From contig JBNMLC010000002.1 of the NCBI GenBank assembly GCA_050874665.1, positions 186,001-250,000 of the forward strand: DNA of 64,000 nt. Direction: 5' to 3'. Shown one piece after another: positions 53,810 through 63,227 of the stretch (the stretch's first letter is position 1; each line of letters starts with the position of its first letter). The stretch comes from RUG11237 sp050874665 (GTDB taxonomy: Bacteria > Bacillota > Clostridia > Lachnospirales > Lachnospiraceae). A model generated the notes under the pieces. It searched no databases. It worked only from the letters and a program-made list of their open reading frames with translations, and was not told where the DNA came from. The position numbers and the translations under genes were made by a program.

Positions 53810-55177
53810 ATGTCTGAAATGGCGGAAAAGTTTTTCAAATTAAAAGAAAATAATACAAATGTTAAGACAGAAGTCATTGGTGGAGTGACCACATTTATGA
53901 CTATGGCGTATATCCTTGCGGTTAATCCAACTATGCTGGCAGCGGCGGGAATGGACAAGACTGCGGTGTTAATGGCATCCGCACTGGCCGCTTTTCTTGG
54001 AACGTTAGCAATGGCGCTGCTTGCTAATTACCCGTTTGCTTTAGCACCGGGAATGGGATTAAATGCTTATTTTGCGTATACGGTATGTGGAAATATGGGA
54101 TATTCATGGCAGGTAGCATTAGCAGCGGTAATGGTAGAAGGTATTATTTTTATTCTACTTTCCTTAACGAATGTGCGAGAGGCAATTTTTAATGCAATCC
54201 CATTTAATTTAAAGAAGGGTGTCAGTGCCGGAATTGGCTTATTTATAGCATTTATCGGATTGCAAGGGGCTTATCTGGTAGTAGATAATGATTCAACGCT
54301 ATTAAGTTATGTAAGCTTTGTTGAAGATTTTCATACCAAAGGAATTTGTGCTATTTTAGCATTGATTGGTTTGTTTGTGATTGCGGTTCTCTACATCAAG
54401 AATGTAAAAGGTGCGATTCTTATTGGTATTCTGGTAACCTGGATGCTTGGAATGCTTGCGCAGGCACTGGGGCTTTATCTGGTAGATGATACAGCAGGTT
54501 TTTACTCGCTTTATCCGACCTTTGGCATGACCGATTTTTCTTCTATAAAACTTACCTTTGGACAGGTATTTAAAGCCGATTTTTCCAATGTAGGAATATG
54601 GAAATTTATAGTGGTTTTATTATCGTTTCTATTTGTAGATATGTTTGATACGTTAGGGACATTAATCGGTGTTGCCACCAAAGCAGATATGATGGATGAA
54701 AACGGAAAACTTCCAAGAATAAAACAGGCGTTGCTGGCAGATGCAGTGGCAACTTCAGCGGGGGCGGTACTTGGAACATCAACCACAACGACATTCGTAG
54801 AAAGTTCAGCAGGTGTGGCTGCGGGAGCGAGAACAGGTTTAGCATCAGTAGTTACTGGAATCTTATTCCTGCTTTCCATTTTCTTTTCACCAATTTTTTG
54901 TGCGATTCCAGGCTTTGCGACAGCGCCTGCATTAATTTTTGTGGGATTTTTAATGATTTCTGCAATTTTAGATATTGATTTTAAAGATATGACAGAGGCA
55001 GTGCCTGCGTATCTTTGCTTATTGTGCATGCCATTAATGTATAGCATTTCAGAGGGCATTGCGATTGGAGTTATCTCTTATGTAATCATTAATCTGGTTT
55101 GTGGAAAGAAAGAAAAGATTACACCGTTAATGTATGTGCTGGCAATTCTTTTTATAGCTAAGTATATCTTTTTATAG
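53810..55177 (+). CDS. NCS2-family purine/xanthine permease
   Basis: 455 residues; ATG with ATGGAGG upstream. About twelve to fourteen hydrophobic helices. AzgA-like features: GGVTTFMTMAYILAVNP at the start, PFALAPGMGLNAYFAYTVC, LFVDMFDTLGTLIGVATKAD with the conserved acidic residues, and TSTTTTFVESSAGVAAGART. Proton-coupled uptake of hypoxanthine, guanine or adenine is the known role of this branch. Single gene closed by a terminator. Confidence 0.92.
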   Translation: MSEMAEKFFKLKENNTNVKTEVIGGVTTFMTMAYILAVNPTMLAAAGMDKTAVLMASALAAFLGTLAMALLANYPFALAPGMGLNAYFAYTVCGNMGYSWQVALAAVMVEGIIFILLSLTNVREAIFNAIPFNLKKGVSAGIGLFIAFIGLQGAYLVVDNDSTLLSYVSFVEDFHTKGICAILALIGLFVIAVLYIKNVKGAILIGILVTWMLGMLAQALGLYLVDDTAGFYSLYPTFGMTDFSSIKLTFGQVFKADFSNVGIWKFIVVLLSFLFVDMFDTLGTLIGVATKADMMDENGKLPRIKQALLADAVATSAGAVLGTSTTTTFVESSAGVAAGARTGLASVVTGILFLLSIFFSPIFCAIPGFATAPALIFVGFLMISAILDIDFKDMTEAVPAYLCLLCMPLMYSISEGIAIGVISYVIINLVCGKKEKITPLMYVLAILFIAKYIFL

Positions 55178-55255
55178 ATTGCGTTATAGCCTGGAAGAGA
55201 TAGTCATATACGGGATAATTTAAGATAGAGGGTTGGAGGCTTTAATAATTTCAAG

Positions 55256-55295
55256 AGCTTCTGGAGCAAACTTTTTCACAGCTCCGGAAGCTTTT
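55256..55295 (+). terminator. Rho-independent terminator of the permease gene
   Basis: AGCTTCTGGAGC (55256-55267) pairs with GCTCCGGAAGCT (55281-55292) with one mismatch, followed by a short T run. Confidence 0.7.
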
Positions 55296-55451
55296 GTAGT
55301 TATTAGGGGTGTCCCTCTAAAGTTTAAAATGTAACAGAATTGTAATATATCGGTAATATATACATAAAAAACATCAAAACAGCATAGTTTATAGTGACAT
55401 TTTTACAAAAGTAAAAAACTTGAAAATTTTCTATTATGAAATAAGTTCAAT

Positions 55452-55460
55452 GTCCGATAA
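55452..55460 (+). promoter_or_regulatory. Possible sigma-28 -10 element before flgM
   Basis: GTCCGATAA matches the flagellar sigma-28 -10 consensus (GCCGATAA) closely. I see no good -35 (TAAA) at the right distance, so support is partial. It would give late-gene expression of the flgM block. Confidence 0.4.
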
Positions 55461-55517
55461 ATATAACAAGAAGTGAAAATGAGAATCTCACAAATACTTG
55501 CGAAAGGAGTGGGCAAT

Positions 55518-55799
55518 ATGAGAATCGAAGCAATGAGTCAGGTGGCTCAGATATATAAAACAAATCAGACCTCCGGGGCTTCAAAAACGCAGAAAACAAA
55601 AGCGAAAGATGAAGTACAGATTTCCGAAACAGGAAAGGATTTCCAGACAGCAAAGTTGGCTTTGCAGGAAGTGGCGGATGTAAGAAAAGATAAAATAGAA
55701 GCGATTAAGTCCAGCATGGAGGCAGGGACTTATAAGGTAGATAGCAGTGACTTTGCAGAAAAAGTGATTCAGAAGTATAAGGATGTACTTGGCTATTAA
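55518..55799 (+). CDS. flgM: Anti-sigma-28 factor FlgM
   Basis: 93 residues from ATG at 55518, with AAAGGAG eight bases upstream. N-terminal unstructured part (SQVAQIYKTNQTSGASKTQK), conserved DEVQISETGKDFQTAKLAL and C-terminal RKDKIEAIKSSMEAGTYKVD, then FAEKVIQK: typical FlgM. Binds and holds FliA (sigma-28) until the hook is complete, then is exported. First gene of the flagellar block, ended by its own terminator, which overlaps the stop codon. Confidence 0.93.
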   Translation: MRIEAMSQVAQIYKTNQTSGASKTQKTKAKDEVQISETGKDFQTAKLALQEVADVRKDKIEAIKSSMEAGTYKVDSSDFAEKVIQKYKDVLGY

Positions 55800-55825
55800 T
55801 TACCGCAAGGTAATTAATAGCTTTT
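55793..55825 (+). terminator. Terminator overlapping the flgM stop
   Basis: Perfect 12-bp stem CTATTAATTACC-GCAA-GGTAATTAATAG followed by CTTTTTC. The first arm includes the flgM stop codon. Confidence 0.85.
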
Positions 55826-55844
55826 TCAGTTTTATAGGGTTATA

Positions 55845-55945
55845 GCGTCAAAAGGTCTGATTCCGCCTGTGCCTGCACAAGGGTGGAAAATGGACTTATG
55901 ACATGCCAGGAGAGTGTGTAATCACAGATTAGGGGGTTTTGACAC
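55845..55945. repeat. Intergenic element with inverted GTCAAAA ends, copy 2
   Basis: GCGTCAAAA (55845) and TTTTGACAC (55937-55945) bracket about 83 bp. Same ends as 46187-46262, different interior. Lies between flgM and flgN and may separate their transcription. Confidence 0.4.
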
Positions 55946-55983
55946 CCTGATATTTATAGAAAAGAAAAATGGGGGTATATGTT

Positions 55984-56499
55984 GTGGCAAGTTTAATGGA
56001 AGAATTGCTGGACACATTGCAGACAGAAACCGGAAAGTATGAAGAACTTTTAGAGATATTTCAGAGAAAAACACCGGTTTTAGTATCGGGAAAAATTGAT
56101 GAATTACAAAAAATCACTGATGAAGAACAGAAATTGGTCGATAATATAAATAGCATAGATAAAAAAAGAAATGATTTGGTCAATGATATAGGAGATGTAC
56201 TTAATGTAAATCCGAAAGAGTTAACCATTCAGAGGCTGGCTGACTTAATGAAGGAACAGCCAAAACAACAGAAGCAGCTGCTTGAGATTCATGATAAATT
56301 AAAAAGAATTTTAGAAAGCGTACAGGCGGTCAATGAGCAAAATAAAGCATTGGTGAATCAGATGTTAGAGATGGTTTCGTTTGACATGAATCTGTTAAAA
56401 GGTATGAAACAGGCGCCGGAAACAGCTAATTATAATAAAATGGCTGCGAATACAGGCGAATTGTTTATTGGGTCATCTAAGTTTGATGCGAAACAATAG
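55984..56499 (+). CDS. flgN: FlgN-like flagellar export chaperone
   Basis: About 171 residues from GTG at 55984, preceded by GGGGGT; an ATG at 55969 would overlap that site. Helical throughout: LMEELLDTLQTETGKYEELL, IFQRKTPVLVSGKIDELQKI, then DEEQKLVDNINSIDKKRN. This is the FlgN pattern, confirmed by position between flgM and flgK. Chaperone delivering FlgK and FlgL to the export gate. Confidence 0.88.
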   Translation: MASLMEELLDTLQTETGKYEELLEIFQRKTPVLVSGKIDELQKITDEEQKLVDNINSIDKKRNDLVNDIGDVLNVNPKELTIQRLADLMKEQPKQQKQLLEIHDKLKRILESVQAVNEQNKALVNQMLEMVSFDMNLLKGMKQAPETANYNKMAANTGELFIGSSKFDAKQ

Positions 56500-56538
56500 A
56501 TAAAATAATATATGAGGAAATAGTGGAGGAGAAAATTT

Positions 56539-58245
56539 ATGTCAGGATTTGGAAGTTTGTATGTAGGTGTGTCTGGGTTAAGAGCAAGCCAGGACGCCTT
56601 GAATACAACAGCACACAATCTGTCTAATATAGATACACCGGGCTATGTAAGACAGCAGATTTTGCAAGCGGATAAAACCTATACAACGATTGGTAAGGCA
56701 TCCATTAGCAACATGCAGGTGGGACTTGGTGTTGATTTGACAGATGTGCGTCAGGTAAGAGATATTTTTTTAGATCAGCAGTATCGTAAAGAAGCAGGTC
56801 GTTCTGCATATTATCAGGCATGTTACGAAGCAGCCTATGAAACGGAAAGCTTTTTTCATGAATTAGAGGGAGAAACATTTCAAGATTGCTTAAATGGTCT
56901 TTGGCAGTCTGTGTCAGAACTATCTAAGGAACCGGAGAGCAAAGTAAATAAAGAATATTTTGTTTTAAAGGCAAGTGAATTTTTAAAACGTTCTACTGCG
57001 GTTTATGACAGCCTGTGCGGATATCAGGACAATCTAAATAAACAGGTCGTAAGCAAGATTGATAAAATCAATGCACTGGGACAAACCATTAAATATTGCA
57101 ATGACAAAATTGTCGGAGTAGAACTGGCAGGGATAGAGGAAGCGAATGATTATCGTGATGCAAGAAACCAAGCCTTAGACGAGCTTGCAGAACTTGCTAA
57201 TATATCATATGAAACGGACGCAGATGGTTTTGTTACTGTGAAACTGGAAGGTTCTCAGTTTGTAACACGTGATACAGTAAATAAAATGAGCTATACAACG
57301 GACAGCATTACGGGATTTTATACACCGGTATGGAAACACGAGGGGAATGCAGCGGTATTTGACTTGTCTTTGGAAATCTCTACGGAAAATGATACGAATG
57401 TAGGTTCCTTAAAGGCAATTTTGATGGCAAGAGGTGACCATAGGGCTAATTACACAGATATTGAAGCACTCAATCAGGCTGTAGCAGATGGAACCATGAC
57501 AAAAGAACAGGCAGCGGAAGCTTATAACAAAAATATCGGGTATTCTGTTGTAATGAAAACAATGGCAGAATTTGACCAGATGGTGCATGGAATTGTTACG
57601 ATGATTAATGATACTCTCTGTATGGATGAGTATGCGGATGGCAATGGACCAAGTACAGAGCTTTTCATTCGTATTGGGCAGCTAGAAAGATATCAAAAAG
57701 ATGATAACGGCAATTATATGTTGGATGCAAACGGATATTATATCCCGATTGATGAGGAAAATCACCTGACAGATGCAAAAGGAAATTATTTAGCAATCGG
57801 TGAAGGCGCTTCAGCTTATAATAATTTATATACCGTGGGAAATCTAATGATTAATCCGGCAATTTTAGCTAACAGCGGATTATTAGAATTCCAAAAGAAC
57901 AATGGACAGACGGATTACAATATGGCAGAGATTATGATACAGAAATGGAATGGAGAATTTGCTACATTGAATCCTACGGAAGAAAATAAAATGAATTTTT
58001 CCACCTACTATACTGGTTTTATGGATTCTTTATCTAATACCATTAGTGTATATCAGGGAATCGCAGAAGGTCAGGAAATCATGGCAAATAAAGTGGATTC
58101 TGCAAGGCAGGAAATTATGGGGGTGGCTTCCGATGAAGAACTCTCTAATATGATTCGTTTTCAAAATGCGTATAACGCGTCATCAAGATATATTAATGTA
58201 GTAAATGAAATGTTAGAACATTTATTAAATTCACTGGGAGCATAA
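56539..58245 (+). CDS. flgK: Flagellar hook-associated protein FlgK (first copy)
   Basis: 568 residues with GGAGGAG upstream. Flagellar rod/hook N-terminal signature SLYVGVSGLRASQDALNTTA followed by HNLSNIDTPGYVRQQ, and C-terminal MIRFQNAYNASSRYINVVNEMLEHLL. A Gly/Tyr/Asn-rich insert (DDNGNYMLDANGYYIPIDEE and following) lies in the variable domain. Forms the hook-filament junction. Followed after 14 bp by a second FlgK-type gene; the two are clearly different proteins. Confidence 0.9.
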   Translation: MSGFGSLYVGVSGLRASQDALNTTAHNLSNIDTPGYVRQQILQADKTYTTIGKASISNMQVGLGVDLTDVRQVRDIFLDQQYRKEAGRSAYYQACYEAAYETESFFHELEGETFQDCLNGLWQSVSELSKEPESKVNKEYFVLKASEFLKRSTAVYDSLCGYQDNLNKQVVSKIDKINALGQTIKYCNDKIVGVELAGIEEANDYRDARNQALDELAELANISYETDADGFVTVKLEGSQFVTRDTVNKMSYTTDSITGFYTPVWKHEGNAAVFDLSLEISTENDTNVGSLKAILMARGDHRANYTDIEALNQAVADGTMTKEQAAEAYNKNIGYSVVMKTMAEFDQMVHGIVTMINDTLCMDEYADGNGPSTELFIRIGQLERYQKDDNGNYMLDANGYYIPIDEENHLTDAKGNYLAIGEGASAYNNLYTVGNLMINPAILANSGLLEFQKNNGQTDYNMAEIMIQKWNGEFATLNPTEENKMNFSTYYTGFMDSLSNTISVYQGIAEGQEIMANKVDSARQEIMGVASDEELSNMIRFQNAYNASSRYINVVNEMLEHLLNSLGA

Positions 58246-58259
58246 TGAGGAGGTAACAT

Positions 58260-60089
58260 ATGGCATCTACATTTTATGGACTGCAGATTGCATATTCAGG
58301 TTTAAATGCATATCAGGCAGCGTTAAATACAACAGGACATAATATTTCAAACGTGGAAACAAAAGGATATTCTCGTCAGTACATAAACCAGACGGCTGCA
58401 GATGCATTGCGTACATATACACGCGCCGGAATGCAGGGCGGTGGTGTTACAGTGACTGGAATTGATCAGATGAGGGATATCTATTATGACTATAAATATT
58501 GGGATAACAGTGCGAGATTAGGGGAAAAAAGTGTACAGTACTATTATTCTCTTCAGATTGAAAATTATTTTAAAGGAAGCACGGTCAGCGATGATGTTGC
58601 GGCTGCAGATGATTTTTCCGCAATGTTCACAAATTTATTTAAGTCATTAGAGGAAGTAAGAAAGACACCATCAGATACTTCCTTTCGAAATCAGTTTATA
58701 AGCACGGCACAGAGCTTTGCCGAATATTTCAATACGACTTATACAAACCTGCAAAGGTTACAAGAGGATTGCAACTTAGAAATCAAGGCAAGAGCGAGTA
58801 AGATTAATTCTATCTCAGAACAGATTGCATCCTTAAATAAACAGATTAATGTAATTGAAAGTGGCGGAAACAAGGCAAATGATTTGAGAGATAAAAGGGC
58901 ATTACTTATTGATGAGCTTTCTGCGATTGTGCCTACAGAAATTGAAGAAATTCCTATTACAGACAGCAATAACCCGGATAGAAATACAGGATTAAATACA
59001 TATGTAGTAAGAATTGCCGGACAGACTCTGGTGAATGGTACAGATTATAATACATTGCTTATAAAACCTCGAGATGCAAAAAGTGCATTGAATCAGACAG
59101 ACGTACAGGGGCTGTATGATCTTGAGTGGAGTAATGGCTTGGAATTTAGTTCCAGTAACGCGCAAATGGGTGGGGAACTTAAAGCGTTATTTGATATCCG
59201 AGATGGCAATAACAAAGAAAATTTCCAGGGAACAATTCAATCCATAGATCAGGCGGCACATACATTTACTATTTCGGCAGACAGTGTGCCGGAGGCGTAT
59301 AAATCTGTTTATGGCGTTAATCTTCCGGAAGAGGGAATTATTACGGTGAATAATGTAAAATTATCCTATGATAGTTTCACATTGAATGATGATGGAAGTT
59401 ATACATTTCATTTAACAGAAGAAAGCAGTGGAATCTCTCCGTCCCTTGTAGGGGCAAAAGCGGCAGTTGGCGAAAGCGTAGATTATATGGGAATACCATA
59501 TTATATGTCCCAGCTTAATGAGTTTGTGAGAAAATTTGCAGAAACCTTCAATAACATTCATGAAGGTAACGAGGACTTAAATGGAAATAAAGTAGGTTAT
59601 TTCTTTACGGGCATTGATCCGGTAGATGGAACAGAATTAGAGTTTGATGAAAAAGTCGGAACTGGAACGGACAGTTATTATCGCCTGACAGCGGCTAATT
59701 TTACAGTGAAAGATGAATATTTAAAAGATTCAAGCCGTTTAGCAACCACTGGAATCATTAGTGAAGGTGTGGAACAAATTGATGTGTTAGAAAAACTGTC
59801 AAGTATCAAGGATATTCCGAAATTCTTTAATGGAGGTACCGCCGGAGAATTTTTGGAGTGTATTCTTACAGATGTCGCATTAGATACACAGACAGCAAAA
59901 ACATTAAGTGCTAACTATGAAGAAATCGGTAAAATGATTGAGCAGCAAAGACTGTCTATTTCAGGTGTGGATAATGATGAGGAAGCATTGAATCTTGTAA
60001 AATATCAGAACGCATATAATTTGTCAGCTAAAATGATGTCTGTTTTAACAGAAATATATGACAGGCTGATTCTTGAAACGGGAGTATAA
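58260..60089 (+). CDS. flgK: Flagellar hook-associated protein FlgK (second copy)
   Basis: 609 residues with TGAGGAGG upstream. N-terminal GLQIAYSGLNAYQAALNTTG and HNISNVETKGYSRQ, middle coiled segment KINSISEQIASLNKQINVIE with the FlgK-typical GGNKANDLRDKRALLIDELS, and C-terminal LVKYQNAYNLSAKMMSVLTEIYDRLI. It has the more canonical FlgK features of the pair. With 56539-58245 it may form a two-ring junction or the copies may be specialised. Confidence 0.92.
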   Translation: MASTFYGLQIAYSGLNAYQAALNTTGHNISNVETKGYSRQYINQTAADALRTYTRAGMQGGGVTVTGIDQMRDIYYDYKYWDNSARLGEKSVQYYYSLQIENYFKGSTVSDDVAAADDFSAMFTNLFKSLEEVRKTPSDTSFRNQFISTAQSFAEYFNTTYTNLQRLQEDCNLEIKARASKINSISEQIASLNKQINVIESGGNKANDLRDKRALLIDELSAIVPTEIEEIPITDSNNPDRNTGLNTYVVRIAGQTLVNGTDYNTLLIKPRDAKSALNQTDVQGLYDLEWSNGLEFSSSNAQMGGELKALFDIRDGNNKENFQGTIQSIDQAAHTFTISADSVPEAYKSVYGVNLPEEGIITVNNVKLSYDSFTLNDDGSYTFHLTEESSGISPSLVGAKAAVGESVDYMGIPYYMSQLNEFVRKFAETFNNIHEGNEDLNGNKVGYFFTGIDPVDGTELEFDEKVGTGTDSYYRLTAANFTVKDEYLKDSSRLATTGIISEGVEQIDVLEKLSSIKDIPKFFNGGTAGEFLECILTDVALDTQTAKTLSANYEEIGKMIEQQRLSISGVDNDEEALNLVKYQNAYNLSAKMMSVLTEIYDRLILETGV

Positions 60090-60106
60090 GACGAGGAGGT
60101 AATCAA

Positions 60107-61930
60107 ATGGGGATTAGAATAACCAACAGCATGGTAACAAGAAATGCCATGACAAATATAAATTTTAATAAAACATCCATGAGTTCACTAAATACACAGA
60201 TGACCACGCAAAAAAAGATATCAAGACCTTCTGATGATCCGGTTGTGGCTATTCGAGCATTAAGATTACGTAATAACTTAAACGAAATCAACCAATACTA
60301 TGAAAGAAATATTCCGGATGCAGAATCATGGTTAGATTTAACGAACGATGCGTTGACTAATATTTCTGGTGTTATGCAGACGATGTATGAAAAATGTGAA
60401 CAGGCTGCCAATGGTCAGAACACTACGGAAGACAGACAAATTATATTGAAGGAGCTGCAAAATCTTTCTTCCCAGATTTATGCGGAGGCAAATTCTGATT
60501 ACGCAGGAAGAACTTTGCTCAGCGGATATTACACAAATAAAGATGTGGTATTTCCGGCAGATAATGATGATGCACATTATCGCATTTCAGAAACTCTTTC
60601 AGCATCGGATATTACAAAAATGACTTATATTACGAATAAATTTGAGTTTGACCCAAGTAATCCGACAATTCAGGATGCAGCGAATATGCCGGCAGACTGC
60701 GATGTAACGAGAATCCGTCTTGCATATGATGCATTAAATTATGATTCTACCAATACAGCCATGAAATTAGAATACAGAAAAATAGCAACAGGTTTTTCTT
60801 CCAGCAGAGGAACAGATGGAACGGCAACAATTTCCCCAACGGGTTATAAAATTAAAACCACATCGAATGATGATGGAACAAAAGAAGTAGTAGTAAATGG
60901 AAATCAGAAATTTAAAATTGATAAGACAGGTCGTGTAATTGCAGATGCAAACAATGATGGAAGTGTAAGTATAAAGTATAATTCCAACGGAAATATTGAG
61001 ACAACGATAAAGAATACTTCTCTAAGCGAAGGCTTGAATGGGGCATCGAATACAAGCATCACCATTGAAACGACTGTAGCAGGAAGACAGGTAGGAGATA
61101 TGATAGCTACCTATGAAATGAATGTTGAAATGACTAGTATGGCAAATGATGAAGATGCAGCATATACGGTTTTTAATGGAAACAATCATATCAAATGTAT
61201 TGCAGAAACCGGAGAACTGATTCTAGATGATACGGCAGTAAAAGAATTACAGAAACTTAATGACATAAATGGAAAAGAACCGATTACATTTACTTATGAA
61301 AAAACAGGGTTTGACCGTTATGAATTAAAGCCGGAGCAATACTTTGATTGTGTGGATTTAACAGATCCTGCAGATCCGGTTACACATGTAAAACAGTCTG
61401 CAGATATTAAATATTTAATCAGCTTTAATCAGGAGTTAAAGGTAAATACAGAAGCGAGTGATGCATTTAATCATGATACCAACAGAGATGTAGAAGAATT
61501 AATCGAAATGATTAGTGCATCGTTGAAAGCAGACGAAGTAGTTAGTAAGATTGAAAGTATGTTAGAAGATAGTAGTTACTCCGGACAGAAAGCAAAATTA
61601 GAAACAATGTTAGATGCGGCAAAAAGACAGAGTGATATAGCAAACGAAAAGGTTAGGAAAGCATACTCACAGGGAGTGGGAAATTTTCAGAAGTACTTAG
61701 AAAAAATCAACACACAGATTACAGATGTGGGAAGCCGTCAGAACCGCCTTGCTATTGTAGAAACAAGAATGGAAGAACAGCAGTATAATTTTAAAGAATT
61801 AAAATCAAGAAACGAAGATAAGGATATTGAAGATATTATGATTGAGTACCAGTCGGCATATAGTGCATATCAGGCGTCTTTGAGCGCTACAGCTAAGCTT
61901 TCACAGAATACCTTATTAAACTTCTTATAA
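60107..61930 (+). CDS. flgL: Flagellar hook-associated protein FlgL, enlarged
   Basis: 607 residues with GAGGAGGT upstream. N-terminal flagellin-like domain (MGIRITNSMVTRNAMTNINF; QKKISRPSDDPVVAIRALRLR; AESWLDLTNDALTNISGVMQ) and C-terminal helical domain (AIVETRMEEQQYNFKELKSR; IEDIMIEYQSAYSAYQASLS; TLLNFL). Usual FlgL length is about 300-400, so a roughly 200-residue beta-rich insert (about 190-430) is present and probably projects from the filament base. Confidence 0.9.
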   Translation: MGIRITNSMVTRNAMTNINFNKTSMSSLNTQMTTQKKISRPSDDPVVAIRALRLRNNLNEINQYYERNIPDAESWLDLTNDALTNISGVMQTMYEKCEQAANGQNTTEDRQIILKELQNLSSQIYAEANSDYAGRTLLSGYYTNKDVVFPADNDDAHYRISETLSASDITKMTYITNKFEFDPSNPTIQDAANMPADCDVTRIRLAYDALNYDSTNTAMKLEYRKIATGFSSSRGTDGTATISPTGYKIKTTSNDDGTKEVVVNGNQKFKIDKTGRVIADANNDGSVSIKYNSNGNIETTIKNTSLSEGLNGASNTSITIETTVAGRQVGDMIATYEMNVEMTSMANDEDAAYTVFNGNNHIKCIAETGELILDDTAVKELQKLNDINGKEPITFTYEKTGFDRYELKPEQYFDCVDLTDPADPVTHVKQSADIKYLISFNQELKVNTEASDAFNHDTNRDVEELIEMISASLKADEVVSKIESMLEDSSYSGQKAKLETMLDAAKRQSDIANEKVRKAYSQGVGNFQKYLEKINTQITDVGSRQNRLAIVETRMEEQQYNFKELKSRNEDKDIEDIMIEYQSAYSAYQASLSATAKLSQNTLLNFL

Positions 61931-61960
61931 GGATAAGAGAATCATAATATCATAATTTGT

Positions 61961-61988
61961 AGGGGCGGCTTTATGGGACGCCCCTTTC
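61961..61988 (+). terminator. Hairpin between flgL and fliW
   Basis: AGGGGCG (61961-61967) pairs with CGCCCCT (61979-61985), followed by only TTC. A weak terminator or processing site that could separate fliW-csrA levels from flgL. Confidence 0.5.
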
Positions 61989-62004
61989 ATAAAGGAGAAG
62001 AAAT

Positions 62005-62463
62005 ATGTCAGTAAATACAAAAATGTTTGGAGAAATTGAAATTGAAAAAGAAAAAATCATCACATTTGATAAGGGATTGATTGGACTTCCTAATTTAAAA
62101 AAATTTGCATTGATTACGGATTTAGAAGCAAAAGACAGCAAAATCCAGTGGCTTCAGTCTTTAGATGAGCCTTCCATGACACTTCCTGTTATTAATCCGT
62201 ACGAAATTTTAGATGAGTATAATCCTGTAGTAGAAGATGAATTATTAAATTCATTGGGAGAATTTAAAGAAGAAGATTTAATGCTTATGGTAACGATTCG
62301 TGTGCCGGAAGATATTACTCAAATGAGTATAAATTTAAAGGGACCAATTGTCATAAATGTAGAGACTAAAAAAGGATGTCAGATTATTGTGGAAGATGAT
62401 ATGCAGGTAAGGTTCCCGGTATATGATATTTTGAAAGAAAAGAAAGAAAAGGGAGGAAAATAG
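62005..62463 (+). CDS. fliW: Flagellar assembly factor FliW
   Basis: 152 residues with AAAGGAG upstream. FliW pattern: GEIEIEKEKIITFDKGLIGL near the start, QWLQSLDEPSMTLPVINPYE and INLKGPIVINVETKKGCQII. FliW binds flagellin and CsrA; when flagellin is exported it captures CsrA and relieves repression of flagellin translation. One base separates it from csrA. Confidence 0.95.
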   Translation: MSVNTKMFGEIEIEKEKIITFDKGLIGLPNLKKFALITDLEAKDSKIQWLQSLDEPSMTLPVINPYEILDEYNPVVEDELLNSLGEFKEEDLMLMVTIRVPEDITQMSINLKGPIVINVETKKGCQIIVEDDMQVRFPVYDILKEKKEKGGK

Positions 62464-62464
62464 A

Positions 62465-62686
62465 ATGCTTGCATTATCCAGAAAAACAGGGGAATCTATT
62501 GTAATTGATAATGATATAGAGGTTACTATACTTGAAATCAAAGGAGATCAGATTAAACTGGGAATCAAAGCACCAAAATCAATTCCAGTATATCGAAAGG
62601 AAATCTTTGCCCAGATTCAGGAAGAAAATATGAATGCATTTGCTGAAGAATCCGGATTAGAGGCGCTGAAAAATATGAGAAAATAA
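62465..62686 (+). CDS. csrA: Carbon storage regulator CsrA
   Basis: 73 residues with GGGAGG upstream. MLALSRKTGESIVIDNDIEV and IKLGIKAPKSIPVYRKEI are the CsrA RNA-binding strands and the FliW-contact region, with the extended C-terminus seen in FliW-regulated CsrA proteins. Represses flagellin translation by binding GGA motifs in its leader. The flagellin gene is not in this window. Confidence 0.96.
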   Translation: MLALSRKTGESIVIDNDIEVTILEIKGDQIKLGIKAPKSIPVYRKEIFAQIQEENMNAFAEESGLEALKNMRK

Positions 62687-62816
62687 ATATATAAATTCAT
62701 CTTAATTTTTATTGAAATCAGCCGATAAAAGATATAGATAACTAAAAATAATTATATAACAGTAAAAGAAACTAGTACAAGGGAGTGTACCGGACGAAAC
62801 ATATGGAGGTGTAAGT

Positions 62817-63203
62817 ATGAGTGACATTAACAATGTACAAGTGGGGGGAGCAGCTTATAATGAGGCTGGAAACACGGTACAGACAGTGAAAGCGCAAAGA
62901 GTATCAGAAGCAAAGAAAAACGTTTCTGCAACAGGCGTGGAAGAAGAAAAAGGTAAAGATGCAGTTCAAAATGGCTTTAATAAGAGTACGGTAAGAAATG
63001 CAATTAATATGGCGAATGATTCCTTGAAAGAGAATCGTACGTCTGCAAAATTTAAGTACCATGAAGCAACGAAACAAGTATCAATCAAGATTGTCGATGA
63101 TGAAACTCAAGAAGTAATTAAAGAGATACCACCCGAAAAATCAATTGAAATGTTAGAAAAAATGTTGGAATTGTCAGGGATACTGGTAGACGAAAAAAGG
63201 TAA
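62817..63203 (+). CDS. flaG: FlaG-family flagellar protein
   Basis: 128 residues with TGGAGGTG upstream. Disordered, charged first half, then the FlaG domain FKYHEATKQVSIKIVDDETQ, VIKEIPPEKSIEMLEKMLEL. FlaG proteins affect filament length in several species. Directly precedes fliD, the usual flaG-fliD order. Confidence 0.88.
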   Translation: MSDINNVQVGGAAYNEAGNTVQTVKAQRVSEAKKNVSATGVEEEKGKDAVQNGFNKSTVRNAINMANDSLKENRTSAKFKYHEATKQVSIKIVDDETQEVIKEIPPEKSIEMLEKMLELSGILVDEKR

Positions 63204-63227
63204 AATATAGGTTAGGAGGTAATTGTT

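Noticed and set aside
54511..55059. 182-codon open frame on the minus strand inside the permease gene
   Set aside because: Lies fully within the NCS2 permease coding sequence, has no ribosome site and no family; shadow of a conserved gene.
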